From Lysinibacillus sphaericus (GTDB lineage Bacteria > Bacillota > Bacilli > Bacillales_A > Planococcaceae): DNA of 64,000 nucleotides. Each line of letters starts with the position of its first letter. The first letter of the stretch is position 1. Positions 26,569 to 35,343 of this stretch are shown here, in pieces. The DNA is taken from the NCBI RefSeq assembly GCF_002982115.1, contig NZ_CP019980.1, forward strand, positions 2,054,001 through 2,118,000, written 5' to 3'. Made by a program: the position numbers and the translations under genes. Under the pieces are notes generated by a model, which made no database searches, was not told the origin of the DNA, and worked only from the letters and a program-made list of their open reading frames with translations.

Positions 26569-27342
26569 TTGGAAGATTCGGTATTAAAATTTTATGATGA
26601 ACTTGCAGAAGATTATCATCTAATATTTGTTGATTGGCATTTAGCCATTGCTCGGCAAAGTGAAATTCTATATAAAATTATCCAATCGAAGTTAAACTTA
26701 TCTTCGATGCAGCAGGTTTCTTTATTAGATTGTTCATGTGGCATTGGTACACAAGCGATTGGTTTGGCGAATTATGGATTTCATGTAACCGCTACTGACA
26801 TTAGTGCTGTATCTGTAAAGAGAGCTGAAAAAGAAGCAGCCCGTTATGGAGTAAAAATAAACTTTGGAGTAGCAGATTTTCGCGAGCTCAATACATATGT
26901 ATCAGGCTTATTTGATATTGTGCTATCGGCGGATAATGCAATACCGCATTTACTAACAGATAAAGATTTGCACAAAGCTTGTCAAAATATGTATGAAAAG
27001 CTTCATCATAACGGTTTACTTTTAGTTACGATAAGAGATTACGATGCGATGGTTATAGAGAAAATAATTACAACACATCCAAATGTTTTGGACGAAGGAA
27101 AGAGAATGACTTTTCAAGTCTATGATTGGGCAGAAGATGGAAAAACGTATACAGTAAAACAATTTATTATGAGAGAAATTAACGGTGAATGGAAAACAAA
27201 ACATAATAGTACGCAATACAGGGCACTGTTACGGGAAGAAATTAACAAAGTACTACGTATGATTGGTTTCGTCAATATTGAATGGCATTTCCCTGAAAAT
27301 ACAGGTTATTATCAACCGATTTTGACTGCTCGTAAAGTGTAA
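26569..27342 (+). CDS. Class I SAM-dependent methyltransferase
   Basis: GGGGGA at 26556-26561 is 7 nt before TTG 26569, giving a start EDSVLKFYDELAEDYHLIF typical of this family; upstream ATGs (26431, 26521) lack a site. SAM-binding motif I is LLDCSCGIGTQAIGLA, motif II an acidic VTATDIS, then FDIVLSADNAIPHL. Small-molecule methylation in the cytoplasm is likely; the substrate is unknown. It is read divergently from the pentapeptide gene. Confidence 0.88.
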   Translation: MEDSVLKFYDELAEDYHLIFVDWHLAIARQSEILYKIIQSKLNLSSMQQVSLLDCSCGIGTQAIGLANYGFHVTATDISAVSVKRAEKEAARYGVKINFGVADFRELNTYVSGLFDIVLSADNAIPHLLTDKDLHKACQNMYEKLHHNGLLLVTIRDYDAMVIEKIITTHPNVLDEGKRMTFQVYDWAEDGKTYTVKQFIMREINGEWKTKHNSTQYRALLREEINKVLRMIGFVNIEWHFPENTGYYQPILTARKV

Positions 27343-27450
27343 AATGCAGTTCCCAATGCAAGCACACTAACATAAATTTTTATACTAAATATGAAACTTT
27401 TTGACTTTTCAAACGTATATTTTTGAAATAATGGTTTTGTGGAGGTAAAA

Positions 27451-28326
27451 ATGTATAAATTTAGTGTAGTGTTTGTTGTGTTTATCTGCTTATTAACGGC
27501 TTGTACACAAGATGAAGTTGTACCGAAAGAACAAGAAATTGAGGATGAACAGATTGTAGTGACACCTGATGGGAAAGTAACCTTTGAGATTATTAATAAC
27601 ATTAAGGTTCCACAAGAAAAAGTGGAAGAAATTAAAGATGAACTTCTAACAGCCTATGAAGTAATACAAAATTCGATTCAAACTGCTTATGTTCCTTCCG
27701 ATAAAATCAACGTTTATCTCAATGAGGGAGACCTTGCTTCATTGGGCTTGGCATCTAGAATCGAGCTATATGGCGTGAAGGAAGACAGATACCCACTAAT
27801 ACATGAATTAACACATTCCTTACTGGGCTATGGGAAAGATTTTGATACAAGCAGTGGGTATTTTACACAAGAGGGTTTTGCTAGTTATTTGGAAGAAAAG
27901 TACGGGGAAAATAAAACATATCCCCATAAACTTGTAAAATATTTTATGGATGCAAACAAATTAATCCCTATTAGTAATTTGATAGATTCTAATCTGGATG
28001 AATCCTATTTTCGCCCTGTCCTAATAACTGAAAAAGATGTTACCCTTCGATTGATGAGCTATACACATGCTTCTTCTTTTGTAACATATTTAGTAGAGAC
28101 TTACGGGTTAGAAAAGTTTGAACAGATTTACAATGAAAAGGATTTGTCAAAAAAAGTAGCGGAAGTATACGGAAAAAATATGAGTGAATTAGAAAATGAA
28201 TGGATTGTTTTTCTTAATAAGGATTCAAATAATTTAACATATGAAGAGAAAATGGACATGGGGTATTTTTTTGCTATCTCTTCAGTTATCGATACGATTG
28301 ATTCGAAATTTTTTTCAAAGGAATAA
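27451..28326 (+). CDS. Lipoprotein with HExxH metalloprotease motif
   Basis: TGGAGG precedes ATG 27451. The signal peptide ends in lipobox LTAC. The mature domain carries HELTH followed 26-30 residues later by EGFASYLEEKY, the Glu that completes a gluzincin-type zinc site as in peptidase-MA-like proteins. The 291-aa protein should sit on the outer membrane face. Substrate unknown; it may act on envelope proteins. Confidence 0.8.
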   Translation: MYKFSVVFVVFICLLTACTQDEVVPKEQEIEDEQIVVTPDGKVTFEIINNIKVPQEKVEEIKDELLTAYEVIQNSIQTAYVPSDKINVYLNEGDLASLGLASRIELYGVKEDRYPLIHELTHSLLGYGKDFDTSSGYFTQEGFASYLEEKYGENKTYPHKLVKYFMDANKLIPISNLIDSNLDESYFRPVLITEKDVTLRLMSYTHASSFVTYLVETYGLEKFEQIYNEKDLSKKVAEVYGKNMSELENEWIVFLNKDSNNLTYEEKMDMGYFFAISSVIDTIDSKFFSKE

Positions 28327-28482
28327 AATGATGCGTGTAACAGATGATTGTTCTTTATTTGTTCGTAGATAAAATTTCAAAGCGTATGTTATTTCCGCTG
28401 TCGTCTTAATCAATAATTTGCATTTTATTTTACAATTGTTTATTCTATCATAATACTTAATTTTGGAAATAGGGTGATGGAC

Positions 28483-29067
28483 ATGAACAGTTTAGACAGG
28501 GCAAATAGAAAAAAAGGAAGAGCATTAAAAATTTTAGATGAATTACAATTAATGCAAAGATGGAGTACGATAGGGACTTGTTTTGTAGTGGGTGCAACCG
28601 CTTATGATTTAATCGTATCGCCTGATATTGATATGGAGACATTTAGTGATGAATTAATTCCAGAAAAAGTAATGATGGCGTTGGCACCATTATTAGACAA
28701 TCAAAATGTAGTGGAACTAAAATATAAAAATTATATGGATTCTGATTATCAAGGCTATTATTTTAAAATCATTTATTTAGCTAATCAAGAAGAGTGGAAT
28801 ATCGATATGTGGCTTTTTTCAAATGGACGTCAAGGAGCACTCTCTAAAGATTTGGTGCCTTTTATGAAAAAAGCGTTAACAGAAACTTCGAGAAAAGCTA
28901 TTCTTGATATTAAAGAAGCTTTACTAGAAACTAATTTAAGTTATTCATCAATATTTATTTATCAGGCTGTAATAGAATTTGGGATTCGAAATGTGAATGA
29001 ATTTTTAGAATGGACGAAAAACCATGCTACGAATTTACTTATTGACTGGACACCTAATAGCCATTAG
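28483..29067 (+). CDS. Possible nucleotidyltransferase-like protein
   Basis: AGGGTGA lies 5-6 nt before ATG 28483 (alternatives 28474, 28477). The 194-aa protein has GTCFVVGATAYDLIVSPDID, which resembles the Gly-(x)n-Asp-x-Asp core of minimal nucleotidyltransferases, then NIDMWLFS, a possible third acidic position. No membrane segment. The assignment is tentative and the substrate unknown. Confidence 0.55.
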   Translation: MNSLDRANRKKGRALKILDELQLMQRWSTIGTCFVVGATAYDLIVSPDIDMETFSDELIPEKVMMALAPLLDNQNVVELKYKNYMDSDYQGYYFKIIYLANQEEWNIDMWLFSNGRQGALSKDLVPFMKKALTETSRKAILDIKEALLETNLSYSSIFIYQAVIEFGIRNVNEFLEWTKNHATNLLIDWTPNSH

Positions 29068-29190
29068 GTGTGAGAAAATGGGGCACTTCTCTAGTTTTTA
29101 AGACTTGATTTCGACATATTTTGGCAGAGTTTCTTCGTTTTAGACTATCTTTTTATAGTAACATGAAGGAAAAAGATGAGGAGATTGGAA

Positions 29191-29553
29191 ATGCCTGATT
29201 TAGTGCTTGCCCTGTTTTTATTGAACCTTTCTTTATTTCTTGTGCATGAAATGGATGCGATTAGGCGCTCGGAGTGGCGGCTGTTTGTTGTACTAAAGGA
29301 TATGGAAGATGAGAAAGCTTACAAAGTATTCACATTGATTCATATAGTTCTTTACATAATTATATTTTTGTTATTATTTAGTCAGTATCAAACGATTCTT
29401 TTTTGGATTTTAGATATATTTTTTATTGTTCATTCCATATTGCATTTGTTTTTTGAACGACATCCTCGAAATAATTTTAAACATGCATTTTCAAGAGCGA
29501 TTATACATTCGTTAGGCATTCTTTCAGTAGTACATTTATTATTTTTAATTTAG
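29191..29553 (+). CDS. DUF6713-type membrane protein
   Basis: GAGGAGAT precedes ATG 29191. The 120-aa protein has four hydrophobic segments and conserved-looking VHEMDAIRRSEWRLF near the start and FFERHPRNNFKHAFSRAIIH later, matching what I recall of DUF6713. Function unknown. A clear terminator follows. Confidence 0.7.
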   Translation: MPDLVLALFLLNLSLFLVHEMDAIRRSEWRLFVVLKDMEDEKAYKVFTLIHIVLYIIIFLLLFSQYQTILFWILDIFFIVHSILHLFFERHPRNNFKHAFSRAIIHSLGILSVVHLLFLI

Positions 29554-29565
29554 CTTTAAAGCAAA

Positions 29566-29595
29566 GCCATATCTTTAGTGATATGGCGTTTTTTA
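29566..29595 (+). terminator. Intrinsic terminator
   Basis: GCCATATC/GATATGGC (29566-29573 with 29580-29587) is followed by T6. Confidence 0.9.
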
Positions 29596-29706
29596 TTGAA
29601 GAAAAATAGGCCATAATTTGGAATAATACACCTAGATAATATAGTAAAATGAGGGATGAATAGATATTTGAATTATTTGAAAATTAAAGAAAGGATGGGG
29701 GATAAG

Positions 29707-30123
29707 GTGGTATTGCTTAAATACGATATAGAAGCGAAAGATATTAGGATGCTAAAAGAAGTTTATCAATCTGTTGGATGGCATAAACATAACGAACTTA
29801 TCATCGAGAAGGTTTTTAATGCAAGTACTCATGTTGTAGTTGCATTGGTGGATGGCAAAATTGTAGGTTTTGTTAGAGCGCTTTCAGATGGGGTATTTAA
29901 TGCAGCTATTTATGATGTAGTTGTCCATAAAAAGTTTCAAGGCCAAGGAATTGCAAGGTTGCTTTTGGAAGATATGAAGCAGCAGTTAGAAAATGTTTCA
30001 TGCATTCAGTTAATTGCAACAACTGGTAATGTTTCTTTTTATGAAAAAATGGGATTTAAAAAATTGAAGACAGGTATGGGGATTTATAAAAATCAGCAAC
30101 TAGCCCAAGAATATTTAGAGTAA
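29707..30123 (+). CDS. GNAT acetyltransferase
   Basis: The frame extends to 29656. GTG 29707, with GGGGGAT upstream, is the most plausible start, though ATG 29695 remains possible. The ~139-aa single GNAT domain shows YDVVVHKKFQGQGIARLLLE (acetyl-CoA loop QGxGxA) and TTGNVSFYEKMGFKKLKTGM (C-terminal motif). The substrate is unknown. Converges with the beta-propeller gene at a shared terminator. Confidence 0.88.
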   Translation: MVLLKYDIEAKDIRMLKEVYQSVGWHKHNELIIEKVFNASTHVVVALVDGKIVGFVRALSDGVFNAAIYDVVVHKKFQGQGIARLLLEDMKQQLENVSCIQLIATTGNVSFYEKMGFKKLKTGMGIYKNQQLAQEYLE

Positions 30124-30152
30124 ATTTTGTAATGGATCGATCAATAATCATT

Positions 30153-30200
30153 AAAAAACCAGAATAGATGCTACAATATGTAGATTAATTCTGGTTTTTT
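30153..30200. terminator. Bidirectional intrinsic terminator
   Basis: AAAACCAGAAT/ATTCTGGTTTT arms with A-rich left and T-rich right flanks serve both converging genes. Confidence 0.85.
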
Positions 30201-30218
30201 TAAATAATCCAATTAATT

Positions 30219-31250
30219 TTATATACAAATTGTTCCTGTTTTTATACCAGTCGGTCCATTAAATCCAGGGATTGTATCAACTACCATATTTGTTGCGATA
30301 TTAATAACAGACACCGTATTATCTAGTTGATTTGTGACATATGCAAACGTTCCATTCGGTAGGATGGTTACTTGGTCAGGGGAGATGCCTACAGGAATTG
30401 TTGCAATGACTAAATTTGTAGACGTATCTATAACAGATACTGTATTACTACCTTTATTTACAATGTAAACAAATGATCCATCGGGTGTAATAGCTGTTCC
30501 AACAGGTCCATTACCAACAGGAATTGTAGCAATTACTGTATTTATATTTGCATTAATAACGGATACTGTATTGCTCGCTTCATTTGTGACATAAGCAAAT
30601 TGTCCATTCGGTGTAAAAACGATGGATCTTGGGCGAGCTCCTACAGGGATTGTTGCTACAACTATATTCGTTAGCGTATCAATAACTGATATTGCATTTG
30701 AATTTTCATCTGCAACATAGGCAAATGCACCATTGGGTGTAAAAGCTATTCCCTGTGGTGCAAGACCTACCGGAATAGTTGCAGTTACCGTATTTAAAGT
30801 TGTATTTATGACAGACACCGTATTAGAGCCTTGGTTAGAAACATAAGCCAATGTTCCATTTGGTGAAATGGCAACACCTAGAGGATTGATTCCAACTGGG
30901 ATGGTGGCCACTGCCATATTCGTTGCCGTACTAAATACTGTTACATTATTCGAAAAGTATGCAGGCACATAACCGAATGCGCCATCTGGGGTGATTGCTA
31001 CTTCTAAAGGAGCGGTTCCCACCGGAATGGAAGCGACGATAGTATTTGTAGATGTATTAATTACTGAAACTCTATTGTCGGGCGTTTCTATTTGACCAGC
31101 ATCCGTAACATACACTAGATAGTTGCAATTTGGTGGGGAAGGAAATGGCGGTTTACATTTACAATTACAACAAAAACAGCAACAATGACAACAACAATTA
31201 GGATTTGATTTAATCTTAAACTTTTTAAAATAATTTGGTTGTTTTTCCAC
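30219..31250 (-). CDS. YVTN beta-propeller protein with Cys-rich N-terminus
   Basis: AAAGGAGG lies 8 nt before GTG 31250; the ATG at 31271 precedes that site and is rejected. The 343-aa protein starts with a basic segment and a remarkable cysteine cluster (CCCHCCCFCCNCKCK), then seven ~42-residue repeats of the YVTN type (TNTVxATIPVG..PxGVAxxPNGxxAYVxN..SNTVSVI), enough for one propeller blade each. No signal peptide is visible. Cys-rich proteins of this style are common among spore coat/exosporium components; that location is inferred. Confidence 0.9.
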   Translation of the reverse strand: MEKQPNYFKKFKIKSNPNCCCHCCCFCCNCKCKPPFPSPPNCNYLVYVTDAGQIETPDNRVSVINTSTNTIVASIPVGTAPLEVAITPDGAFGYVPAYFSNNVTVFSTATNMAVATIPVGINPLGVAISPNGTLAYVSNQGSNTVSVINTTLNTVTATIPVGLAPQGIAFTPNGAFAYVADENSNAISVIDTLTNIVVATIPVGARPRSIVFTPNGQFAYVTNEASNTVSVINANINTVIATIPVGNGPVGTAITPDGSFVYIVNKGSNTVSVIDTSTNLVIATIPVGISPDQVTILPNGTFAYVTNQLDNTVSVINIATNMVVDTIPGFNGPTGIKTGTICI

Positions 31251-31477
31251 GTTAGTCCTCCTTTCTTTCATATATTGCTACTATATGTACACGTAACCAT
31301 CTTCCTTGTATGTTTTCCTACATCTGAAAAGACACGCTTTCATATTAAGTACTTTTATTTAAATAATGTTTTAAATTTTGTGAACAGTTTTAATGTTTCT
31401 TTACGCAAATAAAATTTAACTCTTAAATGAATCATATTTTTTCAGACGTTAGCATAGTGAAATAAAGGGGGATAAAT

Positions 31478-31696
31478 ATGGGAAATGTGAATATTTATGA
31501 AATCATTGGCTTTTCAATTGATCCTATTTATGAGGCATTAACAAAACTTATGGTTGATGAAGAAATCGTCATTGGCAAATATACCATTCGTAAAACACCA
31601 AAATTTTATGAAATTGAAAATATAAATTTGCATGAATGTTTTAAAGAAAAAGAGCATTGTTATCAATTTTTATGTAACTTGCTCATAATTAAATAA
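31478..31696 (+). CDS. Small hypothetical protein upstream of the Kiwa-like pair (72 aa)
   Basis: AAAGGGGGA precedes ATG 31478. The 72-aa soluble protein reads MGNVNIYEIIGFSIDPIYEA and continues with mixed alpha/beta sequence. No family recognised. It ends about 100 nt before the DUF4868 gene on the same strand, so it could share a transcript, but no terminator or promoter could be called between them. Confidence 0.55.
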   Translation: MGNVNIYEIIGFSIDPIYEALTKLMVDEEIVIGKYTIRKTPKFYEIENINLHECFKEKEHCYQFLCNLLIIK

Positions 31697-31797
31697 TTAC
31701 GTTACGACAGCCGTTATGGATGTATGTTGATTTACTGGAAAAAAACAAATATTGTATGATTTTATTCATATTATCAAAGAGTGAAGGGGGATTATTA

Positions 31798-32715
31798 TTG
31801 AATATCGAGTTCATAAACAGCAAAATTTCAGAACGTTTATTGAGTGGTACATTTGAAGTAAGTTTGTTTTTAATTGAAAAGATTAAGACGCATGATATGT
31901 TAGACTATTTTTCATTTCAACCATCAATAAGCCATTCTTTACAAAAAGAGATAATCAATATTATCCAGCCAACTATTGATAAGCTTGTTGGAAAAGAGCA
32001 ACTAGAATTTAATGAAAATGGTCGACCGAATGGCGTAGTGGAGTATTGTAAGTCATCCTATATAGGAATAACTTATGATCATTTATTCAAAAGTTTACAG
32101 GAACCGGGTGAATCATTGAATGAAGATGTGCAAAAAGATTTATACTGTATAAAAATTGAAATAGAAGCAGGGGAGTATGCTTATTTCCTAAATCGCATTC
32201 CGCAATTTAAGAAGTTTTCTAAAGGGCTTTGGGGAATCATTGCGGATACTACTTTTAGAAAAGTCTCAGATTCATTTATTGGCATTGAACCAGGGTTCGA
32301 TTTACTTATTTATGATAACGAAATACTAGTGGTAAATAATGTTTCAGTGCAACGAATTTTCGATTTGAAAACAAAGTATGTGCACAATACGAATTCGGTC
32401 TTATGTGCTTTTGAAGAAACGAATAAGTTAGAAGGCTTTGAACAATTTAAAAATGATAGCATTGAAGATGGTAATATAGTTAAAAGAGTTTCGCGATTAA
32501 TGACAAAGCCTGAGAGAATGACAAGGTTCGTTGAAAATTTTGATAAAATAGAAGAAATTATTAAAGAATTTGACTTAAATATAGAATTAAACGAAGAAAA
32601 GTCAAAAATAAAATATACAGATAAAAAACAATTAAATGATATCGTCAAGTTACTGAATGATGCTTATTATAAAACTGTTCTTACGGGTGAAAGAGGCAGA
32701 GATGATTTAAGGTAA
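31798..32715 (+). CDS. DUF4868 domain protein, KwaB-like (Kiwa defence)
   Basis: GAAGGGGG is 7 nt before TTG 31798 (305 aa); the ATG at 31720 lacks a site. The central region follows the DUF4868 layout: EYAYFLNRIPQFKKFSKGLW, DSFIGIEPGFDLLIYDNEIL, then VSVQRIFDLKTKYVHNTNSV. The C-terminal helices are Lys/Glu rich. In Kiwa, KwaB is a cytoplasmic DUF4868 protein partnering a membrane protein KwaA and acting on phage DNA. The gene is followed after 25 nt by a four-helix membrane protein gene, in the order B-A rather than the usual A-B. Assignment is by recognised pattern, not by search. Confidence 0.72.
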   Translation: MNIEFINSKISERLLSGTFEVSLFLIEKIKTHDMLDYFSFQPSISHSLQKEIINIIQPTIDKLVGKEQLEFNENGRPNGVVEYCKSSYIGITYDHLFKSLQEPGESLNEDVQKDLYCIKIEIEAGEYAYFLNRIPQFKKFSKGLWGIIADTTFRKVSDSFIGIEPGFDLLIYDNEILVVNNVSVQRIFDLKTKYVHNTNSVLCAFEETNKLEGFEQFKNDSIEDGNIVKRVSRLMTKPERMTRFVENFDKIEEIIKEFDLNIELNEEKSKIKYTDKKQLNDIVKLLNDAYYKTVLTGERGRDDLR

Positions 32716-32740
32716 TTTATTAAGAAAGGGTGGAGGAAAA

Positions 32741-33286
32741 ATGACAAATCTTTTTAAATTGTTTCTGTTTATATCGTCATACTCTCCATTATATGTCATT
32801 GTTGCTCTTTCCATATTCCCTTACGAAAATATTGATTGGCAGTCATTTATTGAAGATCAAGTAACGTTTACCGTTACTATTATCTTGGTCGTATTATTTT
32901 CCCTTTCCTTTTTACCGATTTGGTATATTAGGAAATGTGAATTAAACAGCACGATTGTTAGTGAGCGCGTAGCAAGAAAAAATGAAGAGATTTTAAGTTA
33001 CTTAGTGACATATATCGTTCCTTTACTAGCCATCAATGTTAAAGAAGTAAGTACTTTGATTACAAATGGGATTTTGTTTATGATAATTGGCTATTTATAT
33101 ATTAAGTCTAATATAATCCATGTGAATATAACGTTCTTATTATTTGGATGGAACATTTATGAGGATGAGCTTGGCCGCGTAATTATCTCAAAAGACAATC
33201 CAGATTATTTTATCAGAATGAACATTGCTAACAACCCTATCCGTGTTAGAAAACTGGCTAGTAATATTTATTTGCATAGGTCTTAG
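32741..33286 (+). CDS. Four-helix membrane protein, KwaA-like (Kiwa defence)
   Basis: GGTGGAGG precedes ATG 32741, 25 nt after the DUF4868 stop, so the two are co-transcribed. The 181-aa protein has four predicted membrane helices (near residues 4-28, 42-66, 88-105, 110-135). It carries ISSYSPLYVIVALS at the N-terminus, SYLVTYIVPLLA before helix 3 and FLLFGWNIYE after helix 4, which fit KwaA-type proteins. Such proteins are proposed to sense infection at the membrane and hold KwaB. Likely function: anti-phage defence, inferred from the pair. Confidence 0.65.
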   Translation: MTNLFKLFLFISSYSPLYVIVALSIFPYENIDWQSFIEDQVTFTVTIILVVLFSLSFLPIWYIRKCELNSTIVSERVARKNEEILSYLVTYIVPLLAINVKEVSTLITNGILFMIIGYLYIKSNIIHVNITFLLFGWNIYEDELGRVIISKDNPDYFIRMNIANNPIRVRKLASNIYLHRS

Positions 33287-33390
33287 AGAAAGTAGCAAAC
33301 CATTGTGAAAAGTCACTATTTGACAATGGGTAGGACTTAAAAACAGCCAAATTAATTAGTAGGCAAGGATACTCCTTATATGACAAACAA

Positions 33391-33421
33391 AAAAGCCTAT
33401 ACCAAAAAATGATATAGGCCA
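33391..33421. terminator. Bidirectional intrinsic terminator
   Basis: GCCTATA/TATAGGC (33395-33401 with 33413-33419), flanked by A-runs on the left and a T-containing tail on the right, between converging genes. Confidence 0.75.
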
Positions 33422-33431
33422 AATTCAAAAA

Positions 33432-33962
33432 TTAATCTGTTTTTAGGAGAGAATAAATATTAATATCTATAAAATTCCCTTTTGAATTTTCGTATTGTCT
33501 TAACTTTCCTTCGAATGTAAAATGAAGCTTTTGTAACACTTTTATAGAATTTACATTTGCAGGTTCTACCTTTGCTTCAATCCTATTGATTTTTAAAGTT
33601 TCGAAAGCATATTCAATAAGTGCCTTTATACCTTCAGGAGCATACCCCATGCCCCAATAGGCTTTCGCGATATCATAACCAATTTCTACTTTTGCATTAT
33701 CTAAGTCTATTGAATTGAATCCACATGTTCCTATTATTTCGTTGGAGTTCCTTTCAATGATGCTAAACCGTATCGCTTCACCAGCATGAGCTAATTCTTC
33801 TAGAAGTTCAATCATCTCTGTTGCTTGCGTTTCATGCGTAAAGGTAGTGATATTCATGTATTTCGTTACATCTGGATCAGACCAAAGTTTAAACAAGCGA
33901 GGTGAGTCTGATACAGCCAATCTTCTTAAATGTAATCTTTGAGTGTGTAGTTCTTTTATCAA
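33432..33962 (-). CDS. GNAT acetyltransferase, RimJ/RimL-like
   Basis: TTG 33962 lies 8 nt after GGAGG on the minus strand. The 176-aa protein begins ELHTQRLHLRRLAVSDSPRL and carries the acetyl-CoA loop in YWGMGYAPEGIKALIEYA, then VNSIKVLQKLHFTFEGKLRQ. Cytoplasmic N-acetyltransferase with unknown substrate. It converges on the Kiwa-like operon at a shared terminator. Confidence 0.9.
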   Translation of the reverse strand: MIKELHTQRLHLRRLAVSDSPRLFKLWSDPDVTKYMNITTFTHETQATEMIELLEELAHAGEAIRFSIIERNSNEIIGTCGFNSIDLDNAKVEIGYDIAKAYWGMGYAPEGIKALIEYAFETLKINRIEAKVEPANVNSIKVLQKLHFTFEGKLRQYENSKGNFIDINIYSLLKTD

Positions 33963-34055
33963 TGCTTATACCTCCAATATTTTTAATCAGTTAGATAAAA
34001 AATATTGCCATCTGCGCATAGTTCAGTCCCTTCAAGGTTTTTATTCTAGTCTATG

Positions 34056-34256
34056 TTATTTCTCTTTCACTTTTGTTTTTCTAAGTAGTATTGCTGCCAT
34101 AAATAAAAAAACAGCTATCCATAAGGAAAAAAGAAAGTTTTCAAGCAAAGCCCAATGATTATTTTTGAAATAATACCAAATTCATGATAGTAAAAAAACA
34201 GTCATAATGAAAGTGATATATAAGTACTTTCCGAATTTTGTCAATTGAAACACCAT
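34056..34256 (-). pseudogene. Small membrane protein gene interrupted by one TGA
   Basis: The minus-strand frame from ATG 34256 reads KYLYITFIMTVFLLS, then TGA, then IWYYFKNNHWALLENFLFSL and on to TAA. It aligns end to end with the intact 62-aa protein at 37587-37775 (KYIYLFYFLSLFLILLIRDY...FFFSLWTV). A single in-frame stop interrupts it. No good ribosome binding site is seen, so it is probably a dead copy. Confidence 0.65.
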
Positions 34257-34306
34257 TGTGCATCAGTGTAACTTTAAAATTACAGGCTTTACAACCTTAA
34301 AAGAGG

Positions 34307-34507
34307 CTATGTAAACTTTTGTGGCTTTGTAACCTTGATGGAAGCTAGTTCACCTCAATCTTTACAAAAGTTAAAAATGTATGGCGAACCAACAGAAAAT
34401 ACGGATCCAATAGCTCTAACATTACCTTGGCTTGTTTCACTACCAACTTGACCGCTTACAAAGGAATCACCACCACAAGCTTTACAAATCCATTTACTAT
34501 TCTCCAT
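34307..34507 (-). pseudogene. Zinc-ribbon-like protein with TGA in place of the last Cys
   Basis: AGAGGTG precedes ATG 34507. The frame reads WICKACGGDSFVSGQ near the start and reaches FCKD then TGA after 50 codons; past the stop it continues GELASIKVTKPQKFT to a TAG. A zinc ribbon would need FCKDC-G here, so the TGA replaces the fourth cysteine. Either the truncated 50-aa product (34355-34507) is made, or the gene is dead by point mutation. Confidence 0.65.
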
Positions 34508-34589
34508 AAATGCACCTCTTTATGTAATATATGTTAACTATACTATAAAGTTGATGATAGCGTCTAATCTCTTCAGCGCATCATAGGTA

Positions 34590-35150
34590 CTAATTCGTTT
34601 CTTGTCGTTCCCACTCGCTTCGTAAAATCCCCATTTTTATAGCATCATAGTATTTTCCATCAACAATTCGTGCATCTCTAATTCTTGCCTCTAATTGCAT
34701 CCCTAATTTCTCGGCTACTCGTATCATTCTTTCATTACCAGACCAAGTAGACATCCCTAATCGATGGAGGGGTGTATTTTCAAAAAGATAGTCAATCCAT
34801 AAGCGATAAGCTTCTGAACCATAACCACCATTCCAATAAGCTGTATCATATGTGACAATCCCTGTTTCAAGCCAGTTAGTATTTTTATCTACCCAATAAG
34901 CACCGACAACACCAATAAACTGTTCGTCTACTGCTATGATTAATGAACTTGGAACATCTTCAAATAATTCTTCATCTTTTGTCCATTCCTTTAAAAACGC
35001 AGCTTTAGACTTATGTTTTTCTGGAATATATGGACCGTTCCATTTCTTTGCTTCTTGTTTCTCATCAACATACTTCCAAAAATAGATATTTTCAATATCG
35101 GAAGGAGTAGCTGTTCGTAATGTAACTTTATTTCCTTTTATATGTATCAT
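34590..35150 (-). CDS. GNAT acetyltransferase, RimJ/RimL-like
   Basis: AGGGGAGA precedes ATG 35150. The 186-aa protein has the RimJ/RimL layout: VTLRTATPSDIENIYFWKYV at the start, YWNGGYGSEAYRLWIDYLFE as the acetyl-CoA motif, then RMIRVAEKLGMQLEARIRDA. Likely acetylates an amine substrate in the cytoplasm; identity unknown. It is the third such enzyme in about 10 kb. Confidence 0.9.
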   Translation of the reverse strand: MIHIKGNKVTLRTATPSDIENIYFWKYVDEKQEAKKWNGPYIPEKHKSKAAFLKEWTKDEELFEDVPSSLIIAVDEQFIGVVGAYWVDKNTNWLETGIVTYDTAYWNGGYGSEAYRLWIDYLFENTPLHRLGMSTWSGNERMIRVAEKLGMQLEARIRDARIVDGKYYDAIKMGILRSEWERQETN

Positions 35151-35343
35151 TGTATTCTCCCCTTGTTTATAACAAAACTACTATACTATAATATCATAAT
35201 CAAATATTTTCTTATTTTATAGTATGTCGAAAGCATAGAGCGTACTAAAGGATTTAAAGTCAGCAGTATTCCTTCCAGTTCTTACTGGAAGGGAGGATAA
35301 GTTGCCTTACAAAGGAAAGTTATTATAGGAAGGAGCATTATCT

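Noticed and set aside
30219..31250. Regularly spaced repeats suggesting a CRISPR array
   Set aside because: The period is ~126 bp, in frame, and encodes YVTN propeller blades; repeat units diverge at codon third positions.
34355..34507. TGA at a Cys position read as selenocysteine
   Set aside because: Zinc ribbons do not use selenocysteine, no downstream insertion hairpin is evident, and a neighbouring gene carries a TGA at a non-Cys position.
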